Source: Methylotenera mobilis 13
Lineage (GTDB): Bacteria; Pseudomonadota; Gammaproteobacteria; Burkholderiales; Methylophilaceae
NCBI RefSeq assembly: GCF_000384255.1
Contig: NZ_KB913035.1
Span: 1,463,362 to 1,527,361, forward strand
DNA length: 64,000 nt
Direction of reading: 5' to 3'
In this document: positions 16,503 through 24,569 of the stretch, piece after piece
How the letters are laid out: every line of letters starts with the position of its first letter
Position numbering within the stretch: the first letter of the stretch is position 1
Notes under the pieces: model-generated
What the model was told of the DNA's origin: nothing
The model's input: the letters and a program-made list of their open reading frames with translations, nothing else
Databases searched by the model: none
Translations under genes and position numbers: made by a program

Positions 16503-19349
16503 ATGGATGATGCAGTTTCACATCTTATCAATACATCTAATAACAATGGCTCTAGTCATACTATTGGCTTAGGCTCTGATTCGTTACCTACACTGCAGGT
16601 CATTCGCCGTAATGGTGATGTTGTTGCCTATCACCTTGATAAAATCTCAATAGCCATTACCAAAGCATTTTTGGCGGTAGAGGGCAATCAAAGCGCAGCT
16701 TCACAGCGCGTGCGCGAGCAAGTCGCTATTTTGAGTCAGTTGGTGAACAACGCACTATTACGCAGATTGCCTGCTGGCGGTGCGATTCATATTGAAGATA
16801 TTCAAGATCAGGTTGAGCTTGCCCTGATGCGTAATGGTAACCATGATGTTGCACGCGCTTATGTGCTATATCGTGAAAAGCGTAATGCTGAGCGTGCAAC
16901 TGATAAGCAAAATCACACTGCGCCAGCATCAAGCCACACACTCAATATTAATGTGAATGGCAAGCTTATCCCTTTAGATATCAATCTATTAAATTCGATG
17001 GTAGCAGAGGCATGCCAAGACCTAGGTGCAGAAGTTAATCCTGATATTGTCGTCGAGCAAGCGATACGCGATCTGTATGACGGGATTCCATTTGATGAAG
17101 TCCGTAAAGCGCTGATCTTATCAGCACGTAGCCTGATTGAAACTGAACCAGCATACAATTATGTAACCGCACGACTCCAGTTAGATTTAATCCGTACCGA
17201 AGTGCTAGGGGAGAGTGTACGCCAAACGGAAATGAAAAGCCGTTATGTCGAGTATTTCCCGCGTTATATCAAAATGGGGGTGGAAGCCGGCTTGTTGGAT
17301 GCTAAATTAGCGCAGTTTGATTTAAGTAAATTAAGCGCAGTATTTGTGGCAGAGCGTGACTTTCAGTTTGGCTATTTAGGTCTGCAAACTTTGTATGACC
17401 GCTATTTTTTACATATTGAAGAACGCCGTATTGAATTGCCACAAATATTCTTTATGCGTGTTGCGATGGGTTTAGCGATTAACGAGATTGACCGTGAAGA
17501 CCGCGCAATTGAGTTCTATCACGTGCTATCCAGCTTTGATTTTATGAGCTCAACACCTACATTATTCAATAGCGGAACTTTGCATTCTCAACTTTCTTCT
17601 TGTTACCTGACTACGGTAAGCGATGACTTGGATGGTATTTATCAAGGTATTAAAGAGAATGCATTGCTACAGAAGTACGCGGGTGGTTTGGGTAACGATT
17701 GGACGCCAGTACGCTCTTTAGGCTCACGGATTAAAGGGACCAATGGTAAGAGCCAAGGCGTGATTCCCTTCCTGAAAGTCGTGAATGACACTGCTGTTGC
17801 GGTCAACCAAGGTGGCAAGCGTAAAGGGGCGGTGTGTGGATACTTAGAAACTTGGCATTTAGATATTGAAGAGTTTCTGGATTTACGCAAAAACACTGGC
17901 GATGACCGTCGCCGTACACATGATATGAACACCGCGCACTGGATCCCTGATTTATTCATGCGCCGTGTCACTGAAAATGGGGAGTGGACATTATTCTCGC
18001 CGTCAGACGTGCCTGACCTGCATGACAAATATGGCCAAGCGTTTGAAGCGGCTTATGTTGAATATGAGCGCCGTGCAGATAATGGCGAAATCAAATTGTT
18101 TAAACGTATTCCTGCATTGCAAATGTGGCGCAAGATGCTTTCTATGCTGTTTGAAACAGGTCATCCTTGGATTACTTTCAAAGACCCATGCAACATTCGT
18201 TCACCACAGCAGCATGTAGGTGTGGTGCATAGCTCTAACCTTTGTACAGAAATTACACTGAATACGTCAGATACGGAAATTGCCGTGTGTAACTTAGGCT
18301 CTGTCAACTTATTGCAGCACCTGAAAGAAGTGGATGGCCAGCTAGTATTAGATAACGATAAGCTACAGGCGACCATTAAAGTGGGCATGCGTATGCTGGA
18401 CAACGTGGTTGATATTAACTTCTACGCAGTGGGAAAAGCGCGCAACTCTAACTACCGTCATCGCCCAGTCGGCATGGGTATTATGGGTTTTCAGAACTGC
18501 CTGCATGCAATGCGTATCCCCTATGCAAGCAATGAAGCGGTCGAGTTTGCTGACCGCGCCATGGAAACCGTGTGTTACAACGCTTATTGGGCGTCGACGG
18601 TGTTAGCGGAAGAGCGTGGTGCATATTCAAGCTTTAAAGGCAGCTTGTGGGATCAAGGCATTCTGCCACTGGATACATTAGATTTACTATCGAATGAACG
18701 CGGCGGCAACGTAGAGGTAGATAGAAGCAAAACGCTAGATTGGGATGCATTGCGTACACGCATTCAAACAGTGGGTATGCGTAACTCTAACTGCGTAGCG
18801 ATTGCACCTACTGCGACTATCTCTAATATCGTCGGTGTTTCTGCCAGTATTGAGCCTGAATATCAAAACCTTTACGTTAAATCTAATCTTTCAGGTGAGT
18901 TTACGATTGTGAATGAGCAGTTGGTGATTGATCTTAAAAACCGTGGTTTGTGGGATGCTGTCATGGTCTATGACTTGAAGTATTTTGATGGCTCACTCGC
19001 ACCGATTGACCGTGTACCTGCAGACTTGAAACAGCTGTATGCAACCGCTTTTGATGTTGACCCAAGTTGGTTGATTGAAGCTGCCGCGCGCCGTCAAAAA
19101 TGGATAGACCAAGCACAATCACTTAACCTGTATTTTGCTGTTCCATCAGGCAAGAAGCTCAATGATACCTACATGCTGGCTTGGAAGCGTGGCCTGAAAA
19201 CGACGTACTACCTGCGCTCATTAGGTGCAACAGCAGCGGAGAAATCAACTGGCAGCGGCGGTGAGTTGAATGCGGTCGCATCGAGTGCCTCAGAACCAGC
19301 GCCGAAGATGTGCAGTATAGACAACCCAGAGTGCGAATCTTGCCAATAG
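16503..19349 (+). CDS. nrdA: Class Ia ribonucleoside-diphosphate reductase, alpha subunit
   Basis: A 948-residue catalytic subunit that reduces ribonucleoside diphosphates. It is longer than E. coli NrdA (761) because of the N-terminus: an ATP-cone at about 31-133 and a second, more diverged one at about 145-235, as in Pseudomonas aeruginosa NrdA. Active-site elements are present: Cys in SSCYL, the radical Cys and Glu in SSNLCTEI, the partner Cys in AVCNLGS, the Tyr-Tyr radical-transfer pair in TTYYLRS, and the C-terminal swinging-arm cysteines in CSIDNPECESCQ. nrdB follows after 222 bases. Expression is probably governed by the NrdR boxes and the cobalamin riboswitch upstream. Confidence 0.97.
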   Translation: MDDAVSHLINTSNNNGSSHTIGLGSDSLPTLQVIRRNGDVVAYHLDKISIAITKAFLAVEGNQSAASQRVREQVAILSQLVNNALLRRLPAGGAIHIEDIQDQVELALMRNGNHDVARAYVLYREKRNAERATDKQNHTAPASSHTLNINVNGKLIPLDINLLNSMVAEACQDLGAEVNPDIVVEQAIRDLYDGIPFDEVRKALILSARSLIETEPAYNYVTARLQLDLIRTEVLGESVRQTEMKSRYVEYFPRYIKMGVEAGLLDAKLAQFDLSKLSAVFVAERDFQFGYLGLQTLYDRYFLHIEERRIELPQIFFMRVAMGLAINEIDREDRAIEFYHVLSSFDFMSSTPTLFNSGTLHSQLSSCYLTTVSDDLDGIYQGIKENALLQKYAGGLGNDWTPVRSLGSRIKGTNGKSQGVIPFLKVVNDTAVAVNQGGKRKGAVCGYLETWHLDIEEFLDLRKNTGDDRRRTHDMNTAHWIPDLFMRRVTENGEWTLFSPSDVPDLHDKYGQAFEAAYVEYERRADNGEIKLFKRIPALQMWRKMLSMLFETGHPWITFKDPCNIRSPQQHVGVVHSSNLCTEITLNTSDTEIAVCNLGSVNLLQHLKEVDGQLVLDNDKLQATIKVGMRMLDNVVDINFYAVGKARNSNYRHRPVGMGIMGFQNCLHAMRIPYASNEAVEFADRAMETVCYNAYWASTVLAEERGAYSSFKGSLWDQGILPLDTLDLLSNERGGNVEVDRSKTLDWDALRTRIQTVGMRNSNCVAIAPTATISNIVGVSASIEPEYQNLYVKSNLSGEFTIVNEQLVIDLKNRGLWDAVMVYDLKYFDGSLAPIDRVPADLKQLYATAFDVDPSWLIEAAARRQKWIDQAQSLNLYFAVPSGKKLNDTYMLAWKRGLKTTYYLRSLGATAAEKSTGSGGELNAVASSASEPAPKMCSIDNPECESCQ

Positions 19350-19373
19350 AAAATTAAAAGTTCGAAACCTGTC

Positions 19374-19393
19374 ATTCCCGCGAAAGCGGGAAT
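19374..19393. repeat. Palindromic interspersed repeat in the nrdA-nrdB gap
   Basis: ATTCCCGC (19374-19381) and GCGGGAAT (19386-19393) form a perfect 8-bp hairpin around GAAA, within the longer unit GTCATTCCCGCGAAAGCG...ATCCA. This unit resembles the widespread proteobacterial/Neisseria ATTCCCGC-type intergenic repeats. Only one copy is seen in this window. Between nrdA and nrdB it may attenuate readthrough or stabilise the nrdA mRNA. Confidence 0.7.
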
Positions 19394-19571
19394 CCATTTT
19401 TGGAACGATTTAATCGTATTAAATATATAAACGTTTAGCTTCTAAACTCAATATAACACTGACTTTTAAACCACTAGCCTATAGATTAAATACAATGAAG
19501 TATCAGTGCGATCGATGTAGGGGTGACTTAGTTAAGCCGTAAATTAGAAGCTGAACTATTAAGGAAAAAAC

Positions 19572-20705
19572 ATGCTTTCATTTGAAGATGAAGTTTACGA
19601 AGCACCAGTTTCACCAAAGCTTGTGCCAGTACCAACAACACACACAGAAACTACAACACCGCTAGCCGCCAATCAACCTTCTATTTCAGGCCGTGTCAAC
19701 GCCTCTGATAAACGTATGATTAACGGCCAAACCGACGTGAATCAACTGGTGCCGTTTAAGTATCACTGGGCATGGGATAAATATTTAGCGGGTTGCGCCA
19801 ACCACTGGATGCCGCAAGAAGTATCCATGAGCCGCGATATTGCACAGTGGAAAGATAGCACTGCACTCACGGATGATGAGCGCTTGATTGTGAAGCGTAA
19901 CTTAGGTTTTTTTACCACGGCAGACTCACTTGCCGCAAACAACATCGTGTTAGGCACCTATCGGCACATTACGGCACCAGAGTGCCGCCAATACTTACTA
20001 CGCCAAGGTTTTGAAGAGGCGATTCACACCCATGCCTATCAATACATCGTTGAAAGCCTAGGTTTAGACGAAGCAGAAGTCTTTAATGCTTACCAAGAGA
20101 TACCGAGCATTAAAGCAAAAGATGACTTTTTGATACCTTTTATCAATACGCTAACAGACCCAGAGTTTAAAACGGGTACACCAGAAGCTGATCAGCAACT
20201 GTTGCGCTCACTCATCGTTTTCGCCTGCATTATGGAGGGGTTATTTTTCTATGTAGGTTTTGTACAGATTCTAGCATTGGGCCGCCAAAACAAGATGCAA
20301 GGTGCGGCCGAGCAGTATCAATATATTCTGCGTGATGAATCGATGCATTGCAATTTTGGTATTGATGTTATCAATACCATTAAGCTAGAGAACCCACATT
20401 TATGGACGTCTGAATTTAGAGATGAGATTAAATCCTTAATGCGGCATGGGGTAGAGCTTGAGTATCACTATGCTGAAGCCACGATGCCTCGTGGTGTACT
20501 TGGGCTTAATTCAGCCATGTTTAAAGAATACCTACGCTTTATTGCTAATCGTCGTTGTCAGCAGATTGGTTTAGAAGCGCTTTATCCCGGCGCGAATAAC
20601 CCATTCCCCTGGATGAGTGAAATGATGGACCTGAAAAAAGAGAAAAACTTTTTTGAGACACGGGTCACTGAGTATCAAACTGGTGGTGCATTAAGTTGGG
20701 ATTAG
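19572..20705 (+). CDS. nrdB: Class Ia ribonucleoside-diphosphate reductase, beta subunit
   Basis: A 377-residue radical-generating subunit. The di-iron ligands are visible: Asp in [10 protein letters not shown], Glu and His in [10 protein letters not shown], Glu in IMEGLFFY, and Glu/His in RDESMHCNF. The tyrosyl-radical Tyr is present in THAYQYI, arguing against the metal-only class Ic. No nrdI or nrdH follows, which argues against class Ib. The first 35 residues are Pro/Thr-rich and look disordered. It has an AAGGA ribosome-binding site and is probably co-transcribed with nrdA through the 222-base gap carrying the palindromic repeat. Confidence 0.96.
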   Translation: MLSFEDEVYEAPVSPKLVPVPTTHTETTTPLAANQPSISGRVNASDKRMINGQTDVNQLVPFKYHWAWDKYLAGCANHWMPQEVSMSRDIAQWKDSTALTDDERLIVKRNLGFFTTADSLAANNIVLGTYRHITAPECRQYLLRQGFEEAIHTHAYQYIVESLGLDEAEVFNAYQEIPSIKAKDDFLIPFINTLTDPEFKTGTPEADQQLLRSLIVFACIMEGLFFYVGFVQILALGRQNKMQGAAEQYQYILRDESMHCNFGIDVINTIKLENPHLWTSEFRDEIKSLMRHGVELEYHYAEATMPRGVLGLNSAMFKEYLRFIANRRCQQIGLEALYPGANNPFPWMSEMMDLKKEKNFFETRVTEYQTGGALSWD

Positions 20706-21083
20706 TGTCTTAGTACTTAGCTTAAGGTGCCATATTCATCTCACCTTAACTCAGTCATTAACCTTGGTGGGGTGATTTTGGTGAATTAATCTTAGTTTCA
20801 TGTCTGTACATTTTAATGGCTACTTGATTTAACAGATGTGTCACTGGAGTGCTTAGCACCTCTCAGTTGCCTTGAGATGATGAACTTTATGTCCCGTCTA
20901 AGTTTAGGTTGATGTTTATTCACCTATTTTAGAACGGGGCAGCTTTGTTGATTGCCTCTTTCGTGTAGGGTTAATCAAATTTTTTTAGATGATTGTTGCA
21001 TAAATAAAAAAATACATAAAAACAGGAACGTATCAGATTAAATAAGTGTCTTTGTAGGAGATCAATTAAAACAGAGCGCTAAA
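20706..21083. other. Intergenic region after nrdB with two inverted repeats
   Basis: This stretch of about 380 bases contains TTAAGGTG/CACCTTAA (20722-20729 with 20742-20749), just after the nrdB stop and probably its terminator although a T-run is lacking. It also contains a longer imperfect hairpin with CCCGT at 20893-20897 pairing to ACGGG at 20934-20938. The remainder is AT-rich and presumably carries the promoter of the next operon. I see no coding frame beyond about ten codons. Confidence 0.45.
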
Positions 21084-21236
21084 ATGAATACTAACCAAAC
21101 GATTGAAAAACAGTTGGAAGTTTTGAGTGAGAAGTTATCCCAAATTAATCACAATATGCTGAAAGTTTTTTGGATTGTTGCAATCTTTGCATTACTGTAT
21201 TTTGGCCTAATGATTTATATGCTTTTTTTAAGATAA
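21084..21236 (+). CDS. Small single-pass membrane protein (50 aa), unknown function
   Basis: ATG at 21084 opens a 50-codon frame ending at TAA 21234-21236. The N-terminal half is an amphipathic, Gln/Glu/Lys-rich helix (EKQLEVLSEKLSQINHN), followed by one membrane span (about residues 27-49) that runs to the C-terminus. It lies 14 bases before the protease gene on the same strand, so it may be co-transcribed. The ribosome-binding site is weak (GGAG lies about 24 bases upstream). The helix-plus-span organisation makes chance less likely, but expression is unproven. Confidence 0.5.
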   Translation: MNTNQTIEKQLEVLSEKLSQINHNMLKVFWIVAIFALLYFGLMIYMLFLR

Positions 21237-21250
21237 GTGAATCAGCTATC

Positions 21251-21964
21251 ATGAATAAATTCGGTGTGTTATTTCTTTTGATGGCGAGCACGTCTTACGC
21301 CGAGCATATGCCAGCGCCCACAGATGAGTTTTTATACCAACTTAAACAGTCATTAGTCAAAGTAGCCACTACCACCAAGTCTGGTGGTCACGGTTTTGGC
21401 ACCGGTGTGGCAATCAGCAAAGATCATGTGGTGACCAATTGTCATGTGCTGACAAATGCAAATGGTATCAGCATTAGTAAATGGGGGGTTGAATATGCCC
21501 CCTTATCGTTGCAGGCGGACTGGAAGCACGATTTATGTATTTTAAAGTTTGAGTGGGCAGATCTTAAGCCTGTTGCAATGTCTGACAACGATAGCCTGCA
21601 ATACGAACAACCTGTGATTTCTATTTCAATGCCAACGGATTCTCCAGCACCTTATGTTGCATTGAGTAACATTAAAGCTTTATATCCGATGGATGATGCA
21701 GAGGTGGTCAGAACGGAAGCAGCGTTTTCTATAGGAGCTAGTGGAAGCCCCATTTTTGACTATGCAGGTAAACTGATTGGTATTAGTACGTTTAAAAGCC
21801 CTGGACGTAAGGCTTATTACTACAATATGCCAGTGAAGTGGATTAAAGCGCTATTGACGCATGAGTCCACAGACTTAAATGCATTACACGATTTACCTTT
21901 TTGGGATGCCCCCGAAGATAAGCGTCCGTTTTTTTATGCGTATTGTGATGCCTTTTCAAAATAA
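21251..21964 (+). CDS. Secreted trypsin-like serine protease, truncated by a frameshift before its TPR domain
   Basis: A periplasmic chymotrypsin-fold protease. The signal peptide ends at TSYA, and the catalytic triad is in TNCHVL (His), KHDLCIL (Asp) and IGASGSPIF (Ser). Unlike HtrA/Deg proteins it has no PDZ domain. The paralogue at 57795-58802 continues from the protease into TPR repeats; here the frame stops after RPFFYAYCDAFSK. Removing one T from the T7 run at 21929-21935 restores RPFFMRIVMPFQNNRW and joins the downstream TPR frame. The catalytic domain is complete, so a shortened protease could still be made. Start chosen at ATG 21251 because of the signal peptide. Confidence 0.85.
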   Translation: MNKFGVLFLLMASTSYAEHMPAPTDEFLYQLKQSLVKVATTTKSGGHGFGTGVAISKDHVVTNCHVLTNANGISISKWGVEYAPLSLQADWKHDLCILKFEWADLKPVAMSDNDSLQYEQPVISISMPTDSPAPYVALSNIKALYPMDDAEVVRTEAAFSIGASGSPIFDYAGKLIGISTFKSPGRKAYYYNMPVKWIKALLTHESTDLNALHDLPFWDAPEDKRPFFYAYCDAFSK

Positions 21965-22280
21965 CCGATGGCTTGATGTACAAAAAGTAGCGATGGATTG
22001 GGTTGTCGATCAGCCAAAAAATGCAGAAGCGTGGTACTACTTAGGTGCATCATTCCAACATTTAGGAGATATGGCAAATGCCATACAAAACTACAAAAAG
22101 GCGCTTTCATTTCACCAGTTACACCCAGCAAGCCTAAGTGCGTTAGCTCTGATTGCTCAATCTCAGGGCGATTCAGTAGCACTAAGTAAGATTAAATCTC
22201 AAGTAAAAGGTATTAGCCATGAGGCGTTAGAGGGGTTAAACGACATACTCAGTGCCAATCAATCGCCTGTTAATCATTAA
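21936..22280 (+). pseudogene. TPR tail of the frameshifted protease gene
   Basis: This frame encodes tetratricopeptide repeats (for example AEAWYYLGASFQHLGDMANA) and aligns residue for residue with the C-terminal part of the intact paralogue at 57795-58802, including the junction PFFM. It overlaps the end of the protease frame in the +1 frame and has no ribosome-binding site of its own. It is therefore best read as the separated C-terminus of a single protease-TPR gene (21251-22280, about 342 residues when repaired). Alternatives are a sequencing error in the T7 tract, slippage-based expression, or true decay. Confidence 0.8.
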
Positions 22281-22298
22281 TTGATATCATCAAAAGTA

Positions 22299-22733
22299 AT
22301 GAAAAAATATTTTAAATATGGCTTGCTAGCAGTCTCGTTACTTTTAGTATTGTTTTATTGCTTAGTGGATGGAAGTAAATTATCTCCCAGAAACCAACCC
22401 AGCGAGATTTCTAGCAAATTAGTACATTCAATTAACAACTGTCAGGGGATAGCAGCCAAATCTGTAGCCAATTTAAATGCGTTTTTAGAATTTCAAAAGC
22501 TTGAGATTGAAGGGCGAAAAATGCATGTTTTTCAACGGTGTATGAATGACCAAGGCTACATGGAAAATCCTGAGTGGGTCAAGTTTGCCGAGCCAATTTC
22601 TCAAAAAGAGGCTAAAACTTCAGGTGTTTCATTGAATGAAGCATATGAAAAATTTAGGCGCACACAGATGGTGTTAATTAGGGTGCCTCATCATCACCCC
22701 TTGTATTGGAAGACATCTAGGGAAAGCAAATGA
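22299..22733 (+). CDS. Hypothetical protein with N-terminal membrane anchor
   Basis: I do not recognise this 144-residue protein. It begins MKKYFKYGLLAVSLLLVLF, a signal peptide or membrane anchor, followed by a soluble domain containing two cysteines (NNCQGIA and QRCMNDQG) that could form a disulfide in the periplasm. The frame is open to a TTG at 22281, directly abutting the TPR stop, but the ATG at 22299 gives a proper membrane signal. It is the last gene of the small unit starting at 21084 and is followed by a hairpin terminator. Confidence 0.65.
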   Translation: MKKYFKYGLLAVSLLLVLFYCLVDGSKLSPRNQPSEISSKLVHSINNCQGIAAKSVANLNAFLEFQKLEIEGRKMHVFQRCMNDQGYMENPEWVKFAEPISQKEAKTSGVSLNEAYEKFRRTQMVLIRVPHHHPLYWKTSRESK

Positions 22734-22782
22734 CAATTGAATATAGGCAAATTAGGTATTTATTCGGTTGATAGTTTGTTTC

Positions 22783-22809
22783 TACCTGTGTGGATACATC
22801 ACACAGGTA
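22783..22809. terminator. Stem-loop between convergent genes
   Basis: TACCTGTGTG (22783-22792) and CACACAGGTA (22800-22809) form a perfect 10-bp stem with a 7-base loop. It overlaps the last codons and stop of the minus-strand SulP gene and lies after the plus-strand hypothetical gene. No long T-run follows on either strand. Confidence 0.5.
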
Positions 22810-24424
22810 CGTTAAGCATATGAATATGACGAATGATATTCTCTTCCCCCATTTTTTGCGCAATACCGGCGCGTTCCATTTTTTCTAAGATATTAGGTCT
22901 TACCTGACAAAGTATCAGGCGAGTATGGTTACGTTCGCATTTCTTCATGAGGTCCCAAAAGGTTTGCAGGCCAGTCGCATCAATAATCGGCACATTCTCC
23001 ATACGTAATACCAATATATCTGCATGTGTATGTGCTGTTTCTAGCGCAATCATTAAGCGCTCTGTGACGCCAAAGAAAAAAGGCCCTTCCATGGTGAAGA
23101 TAGCCACGTTATCTGGCAATATTAGGCTTTTATTGCCAGTTTCCTGAATCAGTTCTTCAATACTTTGCTGTTTGATGCTGACGGCTTCGCTCATGCGTTT
23201 CATAAACAAAAGTGCGGCCAACATTACCCCAATATTTACTGCAAGAACTAAGTCAGTCAATATAGTCAGTAGAAAAGTAATGATAAGCACTACCACATCT
23301 GCTTTAGGTGCGGTGCGTACCATGTGTGAGAAACGGTGCATTTCACTCATGTTATAGGCGACAATAAATAATATTGCAGATAATGTACACAATGGAATGT
23401 GTGCTGCCAAAGGTGCAAACACCAGCACAATGAAGACTAATGTGATGGTGTGAACAATACCAGCCAATGGGCCTGTAGCGCCGTTTCGGATGTTGGTTGC
23501 TGTTCGAGCAATGGCGCCAGTAGAAGCAAAACCGCCAAACAAAGGTGAGAAAATGTTGGCAACCCCTTGACCAATAAGCTCTTGGTTTGAATCATGTTTA
23601 GTATTGGTCATGCTATCCGCGACTACAGCAGAAAGTAGTGATTCAATGGCGCCAAGTAATGCAATGGTAAAAGCTGGACCAATGAGTTGCAACACTTGTG
23701 AAAAGCGAATTGGTAAAAATTCAAACTCAGGTAAGCTTTGCGGTATACCGCCAAATGCCGAGCCAATGGTGGCTACCCCTTTAAAGTTAAAACTTGCCTG
23801 AATCGCTGTTACCACAACCATGGCTATTAAAGGGGAGGGGATGCGTTTAAATACTCTGGGGGAGTAAATCACTATTAGCAAGGTTAATAGCGCTAGTAAT
23901 GTCGTTTGAAGATGCACGCTAGGAAATGCTACTATTAAATCCCATACTTTCTCATGAAAATGCGCTGCGCCTAACGTTGGGTTTAAGCCAAAAAAGTCTT
24001 TCCATTGACCTACCCAGATAATAATAGCGATACCGCTAGTAAAGCCGACAATCACAGGGTCTGGAATATATTTGATTACCGCGCCAAACCGCACCAACCC
24101 CATCATCAGCAATATAAATCCAGCCATGAGCGTGGCCATTTGTAAGCCAGCAATCCCATATTCTGCGGTAATACCAGCAAGGATGACGATAAAAGCCCCT
24201 GTAGGCCCTGAGATTTGTAAACGGCTACCACCCAGTAGTGAGCTTATGCCGCCAGCGACTATCGCAGTATAGATACCTTGCTCAGGTTTTGCGCCAGATG
24301 CAATGGCAAATGCCATGGCTAGAGGGAGCGCCACAATGCCCACAATGATGCCAGCAAGTAGATTATTAGCCCAATGTGGTTTTTTAAATAAACCAGCGCG
24401 TTTGGCTTCTAGGTAGGCAATCAT
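22799..24424 (-). CDS. SulP/SLC26-family anion permease with STAS domain
   Basis: A 541-residue inner-membrane transporter. About 10-12 hydrophobic spans (residues 20-400) carry SulP hallmarks (LLGGSRLQISGPTGAFIVIL and the LIGQGVANIFSPLFGGF region). A C-terminal STAS domain (about 430-541) contains VLRMENVPIIDATGLQTFWD. Family members move sulfate, bicarbonate or dicarboxylates; the substrate cannot be read from sequence and no carbonic anhydrase or sulfur gene is adjacent. It is transcribed alone, divergent from hrpA. Confidence 0.92.
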   Translation of the reverse strand: MIAYLEAKRAGLFKKPHWANNLLAGIIVGIVALPLAMAFAIASGAKPEQGIYTAIVAGGISSLLGGSRLQISGPTGAFIVILAGITAEYGIAGLQMATLMAGFILLMMGLVRFGAVIKYIPDPVIVGFTSGIAIIIWVGQWKDFFGLNPTLGAAHFHEKVWDLIVAFPSVHLQTTLLALLTLLIVIYSPRVFKRIPSPLIAMVVVTAIQASFNFKGVATIGSAFGGIPQSLPEFEFLPIRFSQVLQLIGPAFTIALLGAIESLLSAVVADSMTNTKHDSNQELIGQGVANIFSPLFGGFASTGAIARTATNIRNGATGPLAGIVHTITLVFIVLVFAPLAAHIPLCTLSAILFIVAYNMSEMHRFSHMVRTAPKADVVVLIITFLLTILTDLVLAVNIGVMLAALLFMKRMSEAVSIKQQSIEELIQETGNKSLILPDNVAIFTMEGPFFFGVTERLMIALETAHTHADILVLRMENVPIIDATGLQTFWDLMKKCERNHTRLILCQVRPNILEKMERAGIAQKMGEENIIRHIHMLNVPV

Positions 24425-24569
24425 TTTTTATGAGAGGCTTATGGGTAATGGTAATTAATAGTAGCACGCTGCATATGGTTATTTCAAATGGCCAAGCGCA
24501 TCAATCATCTTAATTAAATAATAGATTATTGATGCTTTTGCATGATTCACTCAAGCAGACGGGCGCGGC

